DNA from: Streptomyces sp. NBRC 110028
GTDB lineage: Bacteria; Actinomycetota; Actinomycetes; Streptomycetales; Streptomycetaceae
Direction of reading: 5' to 3'
Length of the DNA: 64,000 bases
Assembly: GCF_001417735.1 (NCBI RefSeq)
Contig: NZ_BBUZ01000029.1
Span: 62,001 to 126,000, forward strand
How positions within the stretch are numbered: the stretch's first letter is position 1; each line of letters begins with the position of its first letter. Positions 1 through 8,760 of the stretch are shown here, piece by piece. The position numbers and the translations under genes are program-made. A model generated the notes under the pieces. It searched no databases. It worked only from the letters and a program-made list of their open reading frames with translations, and had not been told where the DNA came from.

Positions 1-938
1 GCACGCTCTACGACGGCCGGGACTTCCTCAAGTTCAGCCTGAACGTGCGCATCACCAACTGCCTCCGCAAGAACGCCGACTACGAGCTGTCCGGCGCCGT
101 CGCCCTCACCCGGCTGCTGGAGCCCGTCGCCGCCGACCTCGCCGCCCGCTTCCCCGGCGCCGACCTGCTGCGCGAGCCCGGCTACCGCACCCTCGACCTC
201 GACGACCGCCACCTGACCGAGGGCTTCGGCGTGATCGTCCGCGAGGGGCTGGCCGCCCGGCTGCGGCCGGGGCTGACCGGGCTGCTGGCGGCGGCCGTCG
301 CCGACGAGTACCCGACGAGCGGCGCCCAGCTCTCCCACCTCCTCGGCGGCACCGGGCCCGAGCACGCGCTCGCCTGGTGGCAGGCGTATCTCGACCTCCT
401 CGTACCGCCCGTCCTGGCCGCCTGGTTCGACCACGGCGTGGTCCTCGAACCGCATCTGCAGAACGTGGTCATCGGCGTGGACAGCGCCGGCACCCCGCGC
501 CAGGTGCTCTTCCGCGACCTGGAGGGCACCAAGCTGGTCCCCGGCCACCACGCCGCCGCGCTCGCCGCGCTGCCCGAGGCGGTGGCCCGCCCCATGACGT
601 ACGGGCGTGAGCGCGGCTGGGAGAGGGTGGTGTACTGCCTGCTGGTCAACCACCTCGCCGAGATGGTCGCCGCGCTCGCCGACCGCCACCCCCGCCTGGA
701 GCCCGGCCTGTGGTCGGCGGTCCGCCGCGTCCTGTGGGCCCGCTCCGCGGCCCACGACGACCCGCCCGCGCTGCGCGCCCTGGTGGCGGGCGTCCCCCTG
801 CCCGCCAAGGCCAACCTGCTGACCCGCTGGGGCCGCAAGGCCGACCGCGACGCCGGTTACGTCCGTATCGCCAGCCCGCTCGCCTCCGACCTGCTGTCCG
901 AGGCGGCCCGCGTCAACGCCCCCGGGAGCGCCCGTTGA
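1..938 (+). CDS. NIS siderophore synthetase, IucA/IucC family (5' truncated)
   Basis: The frame is open from the window edge, so the gene begins upstream; about 311 C-terminal residues are present. The first visible residues (TLYDGRDFLKFSLNVRITN) and the later stretch HGVVLEPHLQNVVIG...LFRDLEGTKL match the catalytic core and FhuF-like C-terminal region of NRPS-independent siderophore synthetases, which join a carboxylate such as citrate to an amine or alcohol by ATP-dependent adenylation. The stop overlaps the next gene's TTG start by 3 bases (TTGA), so the pair is translationally coupled. The neighbour is a decarboxylase of the type that makes or trims the diamine building block, which supports a carboxylate-type siderophore. 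The family call is firm; the product is unknown. Confidence 0.88.
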   Translation, partial: TLYDGRDFLKFSLNVRITNCLRKNADYELSGAVALTRLLEPVAADLAARFPGADLLREPGYRTLDLDDRHLTEGFGVIVREGLAARLRPGLTGLLAAAVADEYPTSGAQLSHLLGGTGPEHALAWWQAYLDLLVPPVLAAWFDHGVVLEPHLQNVVIGVDSAGTPRQVLFRDLEGTKLVPGHHAAALAALPEAVARPMTYGRERGWERVVYCLLVNHLAEMVAALADRHPRLEPGLWSAVRRVLWARSAAHDDPPALRALVAGVPLPAKANLLTRWGRKADRDAGYVRIASPLASDLLSEAARVNAPGSAR

Positions 939-2128
939 ACACCCTGCCGACCACCGCCCCCGTCGCCGCCCTCGCCGGGCACCTGAGCGGGGACGACCTC
1001 CCCGCGTACGTCTACGACCTCACCGCCCTCGCCGACCACGCCCGGGAGATCCGGGCCGCGCTCCCGCCGGACATCGAGCTGTACTACGCGGCGAAGGCCA
1101 ACCCGGCACCGCCGGTCCTGCGCAGCCTCGCCCCGTACGTCACCGGCTACGAGGTCGCCTCGGGCGGCGAGTTGGCGCACGTCCGCGAGGCCGTGCCCCA
1201 GCGGCCGCTCGCCTTCGGCGGACCGGGCAAGACGGAGGCGGAGCTGCGGCGGGCGCTGGAGCTGGGGGCGGAGCGGTTCCATGTGGAGAGCGAGCACGAA
1301 CTGCGGCTGCTGGCGTCCCTCGCGGGCGACCGCCCCGTGGACGTCCTGCTCCGCGTCAACCTCCCCCTGACCGAGGCGGCGCTGGGCGGCGCGGCGCTCG
1401 CCATGGGCGGCCGCCCCAGCCCCTTCGGCCTCGACCCCGACCGGGTCGAAGACTGCCTGCCGCTCCTCACCCCGGACGGCCCGCTCCGGCTGCGCGGCAT
1501 CCACGCCCACCTCGCGAGCGGCCTCGACGCCCCCGCCCAGACCGCCGTGGCCGCCCGGATCGCCGACTGGACTCGCGCGCTGTCCGCCCGCCACGGCCTG
1601 GACCTCACCGAGGTCAATGTGGGCGGCGGCATGGGCGTCGACTACACCCGCCCCGGCACCCGCTTCGACTGGAAGGCGTACGGCGAGGGCCTGGCCGATG
1701 TCGCCGGCCGGCACCCCGGCCTGACCCTGCGGATCGAGCCGGGCCGGGCGCTGACCGCCTACTGCGGCTGGTATGTCACGGAGGTGCTGGACCTCAAGCA
1801 CAGCCGCGGCGAGGCGTTCGCGGTCCTCCGCGGCGGCACCCACCACCTGCGCACCCCGGCCGCCAAACAGCACGACCACCCCTTCCAGGTGCTCCCCACC
1901 GCCGACTGGGACCGGGACTGGCCCCGCCCCGCCGCCCGCGACGAACCGGTCACCCTGGCCGGTCAGCTGTGCACCCCCAAGGACGTCCTGGCCCGCGGCG
2001 TCCCGGTCGCCGAGCTACGGGCCGGCGACCGCGTCGCCTTCGCGCTGGCGGGCGCGTACGCCTGGAACATCTCGCACCACGACTTCCTCATGCACCCGAA
2101 GCCGGGCTTCCACTACCTGGGCGGATGA
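935..2128 (+). CDS. Type III PLP-dependent decarboxylase (Orn/Lys/DAP decarboxylase fold), siderophore-linked
   Basis: About 397 aa, alanine-racemase-like fold. The PLP lysine lies in YYAAKANPA (Lys near residue 54), the phosphate-binding glycines in EVNVGGGMG, EPGRAL near residue 270, and the C-terminal CTPKDVL and YAWNISHHDF supply the catalytic Cys and Tyr. I chose the TTG at 935 because it has a GGGAG ribosome site and overlaps the preceding stop; an upstream extension of this frame lies inside the synthetase gene. A decarboxylase of this fold directly after an IucA/IucC gene is the arrangement of staphyloferrin B (SbnH) and achromobactin type clusters, where it decarboxylates a citryl-diamino acid intermediate or makes a diamine. 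Role in siderophore synthesis is inferred from context. Confidence 0.85.
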   Translation: MNTLPTTAPVAALAGHLSGDDLPAYVYDLTALADHAREIRAALPPDIELYYAAKANPAPPVLRSLAPYVTGYEVASGGELAHVREAVPQRPLAFGGPGKTEAELRRALELGAERFHVESEHELRLLASLAGDRPVDVLLRVNLPLTEAALGGAALAMGGRPSPFGLDPDRVEDCLPLLTPDGPLRLRGIHAHLASGLDAPAQTAVAARIADWTRALSARHGLDLTEVNVGGGMGVDYTRPGTRFDWKAYGEGLADVAGRHPGLTLRIEPGRALTAYCGWYVTEVLDLKHSRGEAFAVLRGGTHHLRTPAAKQHDHPFQVLPTADWDRDWPRPAARDEPVTLAGQLCTPKDVLARGVPVAELRAGDRVAFALAGAYAWNISHHDFLMHPKPGFHYLGG

Positions 2129-2237
2129 CCTGACGTCAGCCGTCCGCGGACGTGGCGACGACGGATGCCATGGATGTGCGCCGGAACGGTGTTCCGCCGG
2201 CCGATGCCGGGGAGGCCGTCGGCGACCTCGCCGAGCG

Positions 2238-3287
2238 CTACGCGCGGGCGGGGCCCGTGCTGTGGCGGACGACCAGCTCGGTGGGGATGGTCACGCGCAC
2301 ATCGGGCTCCGGGGAGCGGTCGAGCTGGTCGAGCATCAGGGTCAGGCAGCGGCGGCCGATCTCGGTGAAGTCGGTGCGGACCGTGGTGAGCGGCGGAAGC
2401 AGATGGGCGGCTTCGGGGATGTCGTCGTAGCCGACCACGCTGACGTCCTCGGGGACCCGGCGGCCCGCCTCGTGGAGGGCGCGCAGGACGCCGACGGCCA
2501 TCTGGTCGTTGGAGACGAACAGCGCGGTCAGGCCCGGCTGCCGGGCGACGCGGCGGCCCAGGTCGTAGCCGGAGTCCGCGCTCCAGTCGCCCGGCAGCGG
2601 CTCGTGGACCTCGGCGCCCGCGGCGTGGAGGGCGGCGCGCCAGCCGTCGACGCGGGCCTCGGCGGCGATCCAGCCGGTGGGGCCCGCGATGTGGCGGACG
2701 GTGCGGTGGCCGAGGCCGAGGAGGTGTTCGGTGGCCTGGCGGGCGCCGGAGGCGGAGTCGCCCGCGACGACCGGGATGTGCGCGCCGAAGCTCTTGTCCA
2801 GGGTGACCATGGGGACGCCGTGCTCCGCCTCGACCAGGGCCTGGCCGACCGAGCGCTGGGGCGCGATGGCGATGATGCCGTCCGCGCCCTGGCCGAGCAG
2901 GCGGTCCACCGCGCCGGTGACGTCGGCCTGGTCGGCGGCGGTGAGGGCGATCGTGCTGACGAGGTAACCGGCCGCCTGCGCCGCCTCGTTGATCCCGGCG
3001 AGCGTGGCGGCCGGGCCGAAGCGGGCCGCGTCGAAGGAGATCACGCCGAGGGTGCGGCTGCGGCCGCTGGCCAGGGTGCGGGCGCTGGCCGTGGGGCGGT
3101 AGCCCAGCTCGCGCATGGCGGCGCGGACGCGTTCGCGGGTCTCGGCACGGACCCGGGGGTGGTCGTTGAGGACGCGGGAGACGGTCTGGCCGGAGACCCC
3201 GGCCAGCCGGGCGACATCCGCCATGACCACCTTGCCGCCGGTGGTGGGGCGGCGGCGCCTGGTGGGGGCGCGGTGTGGCTCCGCCAT
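2238..3287 (-). CDS. LacI-family transcriptional repressor
   Basis: 349 aa. The N-terminal helix-turn-helix (residues 22-42, MADVARLAGVSGQTVSRVLND) and the hinge containing RPTASARTLASGRS are classical LacI, followed by a periplasmic-binding-protein-like sugar-sensing domain with VGYDDIPEAAHLLPPLTTV. It is the third gene of a leftward unit (MFS at 6379, GH35 at 5120), 69 bases after the beta-galactosidase stop. A perfect LacI-type palindrome sits just before the MFS start, so this protein probably represses the whole unit, including itself, until a galactoside inducer is present. The inducer is an inference. Confidence 0.9.
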   Translation of the reverse strand: MAEPHRAPTRRRRPTTGGKVVMADVARLAGVSGQTVSRVLNDHPRVRAETRERVRAAMRELGYRPTASARTLASGRSRTLGVISFDAARFGPAATLAGINEAAQAAGYLVSTIALTAADQADVTGAVDRLLGQGADGIIAIAPQRSVGQALVEAEHGVPMVTLDKSFGAHIPVVAGDSASGARQATEHLLGLGHRTVRHIAGPTGWIAAEARVDGWRAALHAAGAEVHEPLPGDWSADSGYDLGRRVARQPGLTALFVSNDQMAVGVLRALHEAGRRVPEDVSVVGYDDIPEAAHLLPPLTTVRTDFTEIGRRCLTLMLDQLDRSPEPDVRVTIPTELVVRHSTGPARA

Positions 3288-3356
3288 GTGGTTTCGGCTC
3301 CTTGGTGTGCGTGCACCCCGGGTGCGGGCCGCCGCCCGCGCCCGGGGCTTTCGGGG

Positions 3357-5120
3357 TCAGTCCCTCGCGGTCCAGCCCAGGTCCGGTGCGTCGACGAGGT
3401 GTGCCACCCGGGTCGTCGCCGACTGTAGCTCCAGCAGGGTCAGCTCGTTCTCGCCCGCCTTCAGGACCGGCCACGGCACGTACAGCCGCCGCTGCGGGCC
3501 GCGCGACCAGTAGCGGCCCAGGCTGAATCCGTTGACCCAGGCCACCCCCTTGGTCCAGCCCGGCAGGGCGAGATACGCGTCGGCGGGGGTGTCCACCGTG
3601 AAGGTGCCGCGGTGGAAGCCCGGGCCCGCGACCGGGGTGTCCGTGGTGCGCAAGGGCAGGGCGGGAAGCTCGTCCAGGGGGAGGCGGTGGCAGGTCCAGT
3701 TCTCCAGCGGCTCGCCGTCGAGGGTGACCGGGCCGGTGATGCCCTTGGGGTCGCCGATGCGGGGGCCGTAGTTGGCGCGGCCCATGTTCTCGACCAGGAC
3801 GTCCAGCCGGGCACCGTATTCGGGGCTGCGTATGTGCAGGCTGTCCTCGTGGCGCTCGCGCTCGATGACACCGGCCGGGGCGCCGTTCACGAACACCTGC
3901 GCCCGGTCGCCGACCCCGCCCGTGAAGTGCAGCACATGGTCACCGATGGCGGGCAGCTCGGTGCCGTAGAGGACAAAACCGTACCCCTGGCCCAGCGCCT
4001 CCATGGCGGGCGGATCGGTGAAGTGCTCCGCCGGGGACAGGAACTCGGCGCAGACCAGGGCGTTCGCCGAGGCGGTCAGCCGGACCTCGGCGGGCGGCAG
4101 CTTGGGCGACGGCTTTGGAAGCGGTTCGTCCGGTACGGCCGTGTGACGGGCGATGACCTCGCGGAACGCCGCGTACTTGGGGCCCGGGTCACCGCATTCG
4201 GTCAGCACCGCGTCGTAGTCGTAGGAGGTGACGGCGGGAGCGTAGGCGTGGTCGTGGTTCGCGCCGCTGGTGAAGGCGAAGTTGGTGCCGCCGTGGAACA
4301 TGTAGATGTTCACCGACGCGCCCGCCGACAGCAGCGCGTCCAGATCGGCGGCCGCGTCGTCCGCCGCCCGCACATGGTGCGGCTCGCCCCAGTGGTCGAA
4401 CCAGCCGATCCAGAACTCCGAGCACATCAGCGGCCCGCTCTCCTGGTGGGCGCGCAGCGTCTCCAGCGCCTCGCCGACCCGGCTGCCGAAGGTGCCGGTG
4501 GAGAGCACCCCGGGCAGGCTTCCGGCCGCCAGCATGGCCTTGTCGGCCTGGTCGCAGGTGAACAGCAGCTCCTCGACGCCGCGTTTGCGCAGGGCGTCGG
4601 CCAGATGCGCGAGATAGGCGCGGTTCTCGCCGTACGCGCCGTACTCGTTCTCCACCTGGACCGCGATGACCGGGCCGCCGGACGCCGCCATGTACGGGGC
4701 GAGCGGCGGCAGCAGCAGATCGAGGTACGCGTCCACGGCGCCGGTGAAGCGCGGATCGCTGCTGCGCTGCCGGATGTTCGCATCCGCCGTCAGCCAGAAG
4801 GGCAGCCCGCCACCCTCCCACTCGGCGCAGATGTACGGGCCGGGGCGCAGCAGCACGTACAGCCCCTCGGCTTGGGCCAGTTCCAGGAATCGGGGGAGGT
4901 CGAGCAGGCCGTCGAGGTCGAGCGGGCCGTCCGGGGTGGGCTGGTGCAGATTCCAGGGGACGTACGTCTCGACCGTGTTGAGCCCCAGCAGCCGGGCCTT
5001 GCGCAGCCGGTCGGCCCACTGGTCGGGGTGGGTGCGGAAGTAGTGGAAGCCGCCGGAGAGGATCCGGAAGGGCTTGCCGTGGAGCTGGAAGCCGTCATGG
5101 GTGAGCGTCAGGGCGGGCAT
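3357..5120 (-). CDS. Beta-galactosidase, glycoside hydrolase family 35
   Basis: 587 aa, full length for a GH35 enzyme. The TIM barrel starts with GKPFRILSGGFHYFR; the acid/base Glu is in VENEYGAYG (about E158) and the nucleophile Glu in LMCSEFWIGWFDHWG (about E235). C-terminal jelly-roll segments end with WVNGFSLGRYWSRGPQ and a second galactose-binding-like module. No signal peptide is seen, so it should act in the cytoplasm on galactosides imported by the MFS protein whose stop overlaps its start by 13 bases. The ATG at 5120 was chosen because homology begins there and longer open frame upstream lies inside the MFS gene. Family is certain; natural substrate is not. Confidence 0.92.
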   Translation of the reverse strand: MPALTLTHDGFQLHGKPFRILSGGFHYFRTHPDQWADRLRKARLLGLNTVETYVPWNLHQPTPDGPLDLDGLLDLPRFLELAQAEGLYVLLRPGPYICAEWEGGGLPFWLTADANIRQRSSDPRFTGAVDAYLDLLLPPLAPYMAASGGPVIAVQVENEYGAYGENRAYLAHLADALRKRGVEELLFTCDQADKAMLAAGSLPGVLSTGTFGSRVGEALETLRAHQESGPLMCSEFWIGWFDHWGEPHHVRAADDAAADLDALLSAGASVNIYMFHGGTNFAFTSGANHDHAYAPAVTSYDYDAVLTECGDPGPKYAAFREVIARHTAVPDEPLPKPSPKLPPAEVRLTASANALVCAEFLSPAEHFTDPPAMEALGQGYGFVLYGTELPAIGDHVLHFTGGVGDRAQVFVNGAPAGVIERERHEDSLHIRSPEYGARLDVLVENMGRANYGPRIGDPKGITGPVTLDGEPLENWTCHRLPLDELPALPLRTTDTPVAGPGFHRGTFTVDTPADAYLALPGWTKGVAWVNGFSLGRYWSRGPQRRLYVPWPVLKAGENELTLLELQSATTRVAHLVDAPDLGWTARD

Positions 5121-6379
5121 GTGCCGGAAGTCCTTTCGGCCGCACGGGCGGGAGCGGGTGCGGCGGGAGTGGTGTTCGCAGGGGATACGGACGAGGACGT
5201 GGCGCGGATCAGCCAGCCGGTGGTGATCAGGCAGACGGCCGATACGCCGCCCAGGACGAGCGGTACGGCACGGATGCCCGACAGTTCGATCGCCTTGCCG
5301 AGCACGGGCCCCGCGGCCACCCCGCCGACCATCGAGGCGGCGATCACCAGCGCCCCCGCCCGGCGGGCGCGCGGCGCCGCCTGGGCCAGCCAGGGCAGAC
5401 CGGTGGGGAAGACCGGCGCGATGAACAGGCCGACGCCCGCGTACGCGTACGGGGCCGCGGCCGGGATCGTGGCGAGCAGCAGACAGACGGTCATGCCCGC
5501 ACAGCTGACCGCGATGATCACCGGGGCGGGCCGGCGCAGCGCGAGCGGGACGGCCAGGAAGCGGCCGGCGGTCATCATCAGCCAGTACACGGAGGTCGCG
5601 GAGGCGGCGGCGGTCGCGCCGTACCCGACCGTCTCCAGATGCGTGGGCTCCCAGCCCCCGACCCCGGACTCGACGCCGACATGGAGGACGTACAGCAGCA
5701 CGAACGCGCCCAGGACCGTGACGAGGCCGCGGTGACGGGCGCCCTCGCCGGCGGTGTCCGCCCCGGCGCCGCCGCGCGCCGGTGCCTTGTCCCGCACCCC
5801 GGTCAGGCACAGCGCCAACGGCAAGTTCAGCGCGGCGAAGCCCAGGAACACCACGGTGTAGTGCTCGGCCCCGACCAGGCCGATGAGGGCCGGGCCGAGG
5901 ATCGCGCCGATGCCGAAATGGGCGTTGAGGACGTTGAGCATGGCGGCGCTGCGCCGCCCGAAGCCGATCGCGAACAGCTGGTTGAGCCCGTAGTCGATAC
6001 CGCCGAAGCCGAGCCCCGCGACCAGCGCCAGAGCCAGCGCGAGCGGCCAGTGGGGGGCCAGCGCGAACCCGGCCGCGCCGCCCGCCATGAGCAGATACGA
6101 GGAGCCGAGCAGCGTGCGGTTGCCGACCCGGCCGAAGAGCCGGTCGAAGCCGAGGACCCCCGCGACGCCGCCGACGAAGTGCGCGCTCAGGGCCAGTCCG
6201 GCGGCCGACGGCGACAGCCCGTGGTCGTCGCGGAAGGCGGGGATCGCCGGGCCGTAGAGGGCCTGCAGCGCGCCGATGAGGATGAAGCCGGCGCACGACG
6301 CGACCACCGCGGCCCGGCTGAACAGCGGTGGTCCGGGAGGGGATGGGGCCTGGCCCGTGTGCTGGTCCGCAGTGTCCAC
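5108..6379 (-). CDS. MFS transporter, probable galactoside/oligosaccharide importer
   Basis: About 423 aa with some twelve hydrophobic segments, beginning AVVASCAGFILIGALQALYG and ending VPLVLGGVSAVCLITTGWLI. The best start is the GTG at 6379 (VDTADQHTG...); no ATG is available before the first helix and there is no clear ribosome site, so the message may be nearly leaderless. The operator at 6388-6401 lies only 9 bases upstream. The gene overlaps the GH35 start by 13 bases and heads the MFS-GH35-LacI unit, so sugar uptake is the natural reading. The substrate is inferred only from the neighbours. Confidence 0.85.
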   Translation of the reverse strand: MDTADQHTGQAPSPPGPPLFSRAAVVASCAGFILIGALQALYGPAIPAFRDDHGLSPSAAGLALSAHFVGGVAGVLGFDRLFGRVGNRTLLGSSYLLMAGGAAGFALAPHWPLALALALVAGLGFGGIDYGLNQLFAIGFGRRSAAMLNVLNAHFGIGAILGPALIGLVGAEHYTVVFLGFAALNLPLALCLTGVRDKAPARGGAGADTAGEGARHRGLVTVLGAFVLLYVLHVGVESGVGGWEPTHLETVGYGATAAASATSVYWLMMTAGRFLAVPLALRRPAPVIIAVSCAGMTVCLLLATIPAAAPYAYAGVGLFIAPVFPTGLPWLAQAAPRARRAGALVIAASMVGGVAAGPVLGKAIELSGIRAVPLVLGGVSAVCLITTGWLIRATSSSVSPANTTPAAPAPARAAERTSGTCPP

Positions 6380-6387
6380 GAGGGGAG

Positions 6388-6401
6388 TGTTACCGCTAAC
6401 A
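6388..6401. promoter_or_regulatory. LacI-type operator
   Basis: TGTTACCGCTAACA: perfect 5-base arms TGTTA/TAACA around a 4-base centre, the classical form of LacI/GalR-family operators (TGTTAGCGCTAACA-like). It abuts the MFS start at 6379 in the only intergenic space upstream of the MFS-GH35-LacI unit. The assignment to the LacI protein at 2238-3287 is inferred from proximity. Confidence 0.75.
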
Positions 6402-6444
6402 TTTCCGTCGTCAAGACACCCGCCGCCGACGTATCCCGGCTGGT

Positions 6445-7215
6445 TCAGCCCGCCGCGGCGCCCCACCCCACGACGAGATCCACGACGTACGGCTCGGTGA
6501 GCAGCCCGTCCGGGAACAGCGCGAGCAGCTCCGCGCGCTCCGCGTCCAGCACCGCCTCGGCCTCCCCGGCGTCCAGCACCGCCAGATAGGAGTGGCTGCT
6601 CAGGGAACGCAACCGGCCCTCGACGGTGATGCTCCGCGACCAGCGGACCCTGCGGCCCGTCGTCCGCACCCCGAACGGCGCGAGCCGCCCGGCCACGGTG
6701 CCCGGGAAACCCGGCGGCCGGTGGGCCGGGCAGCGGGCGGCAAGCCGCTCCTCCTGCCGCGCCACCCAGGGGACGTCGAGGTCCGGCTGGTTCCACCACA
6801 TCGCCAGCGCCCCGCCGGGGCGCAGCACCCGCAGCGCCTCGGGGACGGAGTGCCGCGGATCGGTCCAGTGCCAGGACTGGGCGTAGGTGATCAGGTCGGC
6901 GGCCCCGTCGCGGAAGGGCAGGGCGTCGCCGTCGCCCCGTACGAGCGGGACGTCCGGGGCGACGGCGCGCAGCTGCGCCGCCATGCCCTCGCCCGGCTCG
7001 ACGGCGGTGACGCGCGCGCCGCGCGCGGCCAGCAGCCGGGTCGCGATGCCCGTGCCCGCCCCCACGTCCAGCACCTCCGCCCCGGCCAGCGCCCGGCCCG
7101 TGACCTCCTCCACCGCCTCGAACAGCGCGGCCGGATACCCGGGGCGGGCCGACGCGTACTGCGCGGCGACGGCGTTGAACGACGAGGCGAGGGCGGCGTG
7201 CGGCGACGAGGACAT
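6445..7215 (-). CDS. Class I SAM-dependent methyltransferase
   Basis: 256 aa. Motif I is EVLDVGAGTGIATRLLAARG (about residues 47-66), followed by VTAVEPGEGM (acidic ribose ligand), DALPFRDGAADLITYAQSWHW and LRVLRPGGALAMWW, the standard order of the UbiE/Tam-like small-molecule methyltransferases. It stands alone, divergent from the methyltransferase-NUDIX gene at 7316 with a roughly 100-base shared promoter region. Substrate unknown. Confidence 0.87.
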   Translation of the reverse strand: MSSSPHAALASSFNAVAAQYASARPGYPAALFEAVEEVTGRALAGAEVLDVGAGTGIATRLLAARGARVTAVEPGEGMAAQLRAVAPDVPLVRGDGDALPFRDGAADLITYAQSWHWTDPRHSVPEALRVLRPGGALAMWWNQPDLDVPWVARQEERLAARCPAHRPPGFPGTVAGRLAPFGVRTTGRRVRWSRSITVEGRLRSLSSHSYLAVLDAGEAEAVLDAERAELLALFPDGLLTEPYVVDLVVGWGAAAG

Positions 7216-7315
7216 GCCCCCATGGTCCCCCGCGCGCCGGGCGCTGTCAGCGTGTGCGTCGATCCGGCGGTCGGCAGCGGGCGTTGTGTCGGTGGCGGGT
7301 GCGACGATGCGCCGT

Positions 7316-8473
7316 ATGTGTGCTGAGGGAGCGACCGCCGATCACAGGACCGTGGACCACACCGCCGACTACTGGGACGCCGCCGCGGCCGGATTCGACG
7401 ACGAGCCCGATCACGGGCTGCGCGATCCGGCCGTGCGGGAGGCATGGGCCCGGCGATTGCGCGACTGGCTGCCCGAGCACCCCTGCGATGTGCTCGACCT
7501 CGGCTGCGGCACGGGCAGCCTGGCCCGCCTCGCGGCCGAGCAGGGCCACCGGGTGACGGGCGTCGACCGGTCGCCCCGGATGGCCGAGCGCGCCCGCGCC
7601 AAGCTCGCCGGCACGGACGCCACCGTGCTCGTCGGGGACGCGGCGGCGCCGCCGGTGGGGGAGGGCGGCTTCGACGTCGTCCTGGCGCGCCATCTGCTGT
7701 GGCTGCTGCCGGATCAGGAGGCGGTGCTGCGGCGGTGGGCCCGGCTGCTGCGGCCGGGCGGGGCGCTGGTGCTGGTCGAGGGGCGGTGGGGCGAGTCGGA
7801 CCCGGTCGGGCTGACGGCCGGTGACCTGCTGCGCATGGTCGAGCCGCTGGCGTCCCGTACGCATGTCGAACAGCTGGCGGCGGACACGGAGCTGTGGGGG
7901 CGGCCGGTGCGCGACGAGCGCTATGTGCTGCGCGCGCACCTCGCCCCGCCCCGGCGGCACGCCGAGATCGTCGACGTCCATCTGCTGCTGCGGCGCGGCG
8001 GCGAGATCCTGCTCGCGCGCCGCGCGGGCACGGGATACGCGGACGGGCTGCTGCACGCGCCGTCCGGCCACGTGGAGGACGGAGAGGACGTGCGGACCGC
8101 GGTGATCCGCGAGGCGGCCGAGGAGATCGGCGTCCGGCTCACCCCGGACGAGGTGCGGGTGGCCCTCGTCATGCAGCACAAGTCGCCCACCGGCGCGGCC
8201 CGTACGGGCTGGTTCTTCGAGGCGGAGCCGGCGGACGGCGCGCCGCAGCCGGTGAACCGGGAGCCCGACAAGTGCTCGGAGATCGGGTGGTTCGCGCTGG
8301 ACGCCCTGCCGGAGGACATGGTGGCGTACTGCAGGGCGGGCGTGGAGGCGTACCGGGCGGGGGAGCGGTTCGCCGTGCACTGGCACGAACCGGGGGACGC
8401 CATCGCGTTCGCCCCGGACGGCCCGGACCGGCTGGTGGTGCTGGAGGCGTCGGGCCGGCGGCCGGTGCGGTGA
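7316..8473 (+). CDS. Fusion protein: SAM methyltransferase plus NUDIX hydrolase
   Basis: About 385 aa with two domains in one continuous frame. Residues about 33-200 are a class I methyltransferase (DVLDLGCGTGSLARLAAEQG, VTGVDRSPRM, LLRPGGALVLVEG). From about residue 220 a NUDIX domain follows, with the box GHVEDGEDVRTAVIREAAEEIGV (G-x5-E-x7-REAxEEIGV form) and the start IVDVHLLLRRGGEILLARR typical of NTP or modified-nucleotide pyrophosphatases. ATGs at 7307 and 7316 and a GTG at 7349 are possible starts; I use 7316. The domain pairing suggests methylation and clean-up of a nucleotide-like compound, but I do not recognise a characterised homologue. Confidence 0.82.
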   Translation: MCAEGATADHRTVDHTADYWDAAAAGFDDEPDHGLRDPAVREAWARRLRDWLPEHPCDVLDLGCGTGSLARLAAEQGHRVTGVDRSPRMAERARAKLAGTDATVLVGDAAAPPVGEGGFDVVLARHLLWLLPDQEAVLRRWARLLRPGGALVLVEGRWGESDPVGLTAGDLLRMVEPLASRTHVEQLAADTELWGRPVRDERYVLRAHLAPPRRHAEIVDVHLLLRRGGEILLARRAGTGYADGLLHAPSGHVEDGEDVRTAVIREAAEEIGVRLTPDEVRVALVMQHKSPTGAARTGWFFEAEPADGAPQPVNREPDKCSEIGWFALDALPEDMVAYCRAGVEAYRAGERFAVHWHEPGDAIAFAPDGPDRLVVLEASGRRPVR

Positions 8474-8477
8474 CCGC

Positions 8478-8690
8478 TCAGGGGCGCGGTCGGCGCACGC
8501 AACGCCGCTCCACTGAGGCCACGGCGTAGCCGAGCCGGGCGTTGATCGCCGGCATCGGGCCGTTCTCGCTGTCGTTGCCCGTGAACGCCTCGGCGCACCC
8601 CGCCGCACGCGCCCGGCGCAGCCCACCACCCGGCCGTCCGCCTCGGCGACGGCCCGCCCGCCCGGCCCGCCTCCGCATGTCGCCGACGCG
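8478..8690 (-). pseudogene. Remnant of a GNAT N-acetyltransferase gene
   Basis: On the minus strand, one frame reads GRAVAEADGRVVGCAG, the central beta4 region of GNAT enzymes, and a different frame reads AEAFTGNDSENGPMPAINARLGYAVAS, the C-terminal TxNxxxNxPMxxINxxLGY signature, ending in a stop at 8478. The two pieces are out of frame and too close together: the acetyl-CoA-binding middle (RGxGxG/A) is missing. This looks like an internally deleted, frameshifted gene. Nothing else is seen between 8474 and 8760. Confidence 0.55.
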
Positions 8691-8760
8691 CATTTCCGGA
8701 CGGGCCCGGGGCGGCACACAATGGGTGCGACAAAGCCTGTACGCACCCCCAGGAGCCCCC

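Noticed and set aside
5121-6296. Long upstream extension of the beta-galactosidase frame
   Set aside because: It lies inside the MFS gene, which is read in another frame of the same strand; GH35 homology starts at 5120.
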